From Streptomyces sp. Tue 6430 (GTDB taxonomy: Bacteria > Actinomycetota > Actinomycetes > Streptomycetales > Streptomycetaceae): 64,000 nucleotides of DNA. Positions within the stretch are counted from its first letter, which is position 1. Each line of letters starts with the position of its first letter. Shown piece after piece: positions 63,311-64,000 of the stretch. Made by a program: the position numbers and the translations under genes. The notes beneath the pieces were generated by a model. It had not been told where the DNA came from. It ran no database searches and saw nothing but the letters and a program-made list of their open reading frames with translations. The stretch lies in NCBI GenBank assembly GCA_021568835.1, contig JAKGSH010000010.1:2108001-2172000 (forward strand), read 5' to 3'.

Positions 63311-63958
63311 GTGAGCTTCTGGGAGTACCTGGGCAACCGGCATCAGCAGCTGCTCACCGACGCCTACCAGCACGCCAGCGTCGTCTTCCAGTGCATGGTC
63401 CTGGCCACGCTGATCGGCGTGCTGCTCGGGGTCGCCACCTACCGCAGCGACTGGGCCGGCGACCTCGCCACCACGGCCACCTCCACCGTCCTCACCGTCC
63501 CGTCCCTGGCCATGATCGGTCTGCTGATCCCGGTGGTGGGCCTGGGCGTGCCGCCGACGGTGATCGCGCTGACGCTGTACGGGCTGCTGCCGGTCGTGCG
63601 GAACTCCGTCGTGGGGCTGCGGGGTGTCGACCCGTCCCTGGTGGACGCGGCCAGGGGCATCGGGATGTCCGGCGTGATGCGGCTGGCGCGGGTCGAGCTG
63701 CCGCTGGCCTGGCCGCCGATCCTGACGGGCATCCGGGTCTCCACCCAGATGCTGATGGGCATCGCCGCCATCGCCGCCTACGCCTCCGGGCCGGGCCTCG
63801 GCAACGAGATCTTCCGCGGTCTGGCCTCCCTGGGCAGCAAGAACGCGCTCAACCAGGTGCTCGCGGGCACGCTCGGCATCATCGTGCTGGCCCTGCTGTT
63901 CGACGCCGCCTACGTCGTCGTCGGCCGGCTGACGATTCCGAGGGGGATCCGTGCCTGA
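63311..63958 (+). CDS. ABC transporter permease, osmoprotectant type
   Basis: 215 residues from GTG 63311. Six spans and the conserved EAA-like loop (GVDPSLVDAARGIGMSGVMR, VELPLAWPPILTGIRVSTQM) match OpuCB/ProW permeases of glycine betaine/carnitine/choline importers. Its stop overlaps the start of the next gene, the ATPase, by 8 bp. Encoded directly after the Lrp regulator, so the whole module may be one operon. Confidence 0.88.
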   Translation: MSFWEYLGNRHQQLLTDAYQHASVVFQCMVLATLIGVLLGVATYRSDWAGDLATTATSTVLTVPSLAMIGLLIPVVGLGVPPTVIALTLYGLLPVVRNSVVGLRGVDPSLVDAARGIGMSGVMRLARVELPLAWPPILTGIRVSTQMLMGIAAIAAYASGPGLGNEIFRGLASLGSKNALNQVLAGTLGIIVLALLFDAAYVVVGRLTIPRGIRA

Positions 63959-64000
63959 GTCCCACGGCGCCGCGATCGAGCTGGAGAACCTCACCAAGCG
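63951..64000 (+). CDS. ABC transporter ATPase, N-terminus (cut by window edge)
   Basis: Only 16 residues are visible from GTG 63951 (VPESHGAAIELENLTKR). The AAIELENLTK start and the 8-bp overlap with the permease gene mark an OpuCA/ProV-like ATP-binding protein. Walker motifs lie beyond the window. Confidence 0.75.
   Translation, partial: MPESHGAAIELENLTK

Overview
The window is a piece of a Streptomyces chromosome. The base composition is very GC-rich with strong third-position G/C bias. It carries Streptomyces marker families (an SsgA-like sporulation protein, DasR-type N-acetylglucosamine PTS genes, DUF397/DUF5753 pairs, a CysO/CysM/Mec cysteine route). From memory, the order rph - nagF/nagE1/nagE2 - cysM/cysO - clpS - pncB/pncA - immune inhibitor A - RDD genes - ssgG - hppD resembles a core region of S. 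coelicolor. No complete biosynthetic cluster, integrase, transposase or CRISPR array is visible.

Layout. 0-11 kb: edge of a class F sortase with its small secreted neighbour, a NagD-like phosphatase, an LPXTG-less surface protein, a ROK repressor divergent from a Gfo/Idh/MocA dehydrogenase across a clear operator, a UPF0303 protein, an FAH-family hydrolase, a YidC paralogue with a DUF6412 protein, a Tat-exported GH30 glycosidase and a SEC-C protein. 11.2-17.3 kb: accessory island with lower GC, made of two DUF397 genes, a ParB/DGQHR-like protein, a helicase remnant, an anti-sigma-like ATPase, an XRE-DUF5753 regulator and a DUF5753 protein without HTH. 17.4-29 kb: Hsp20/DUF2267 pair with a HAIR-like element, an AraC/GlxA regulator, an MFS transporter, DUF445 and SGNH proteins, and an ABC-2 export operon. 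29-38 kb: a class A PBP with repetitive tails, an SPFH gene between inverted repeats, a guanidine exporter with a putative guanidine-III riboswitch, a lone GroES-like protein, a peroxiredoxin, a four-module HNH protein, tRNA-Leu and rdgB. 38-46 kb: rph, the DasR-controlled PTS genes, an MBL hydrolase, a membrane-anchored MazF-like protein and the cysteine operon with its leader peptide. 46-64 kb: amino-acid permease, DUF2017/clpS, NAD salvage genes, a secreted M6 protease, RDD proteins, ssgG, a glycolate-oxidase-like enzyme, a TPR protein, hppD with a divergent Lrp regulator, and the start of an osmoprotectant-type ABC transporter.

Two points govern how the annotation should be read. First, about 20 otherwise normal genes, including rph, pncB, bcp and hsp20, are broken by single-base frameshifts. 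In nearly every case I could inspect, restoring one C (or G) to a short C/G run repairs the frame. This looks like a systematic sequence error, so these genes are annotated as single genes spanning the shift. Second, many intergenic gaps hold perfect 8-20 bp stem-loops without U-tracts, the usual form of Streptomyces terminators.
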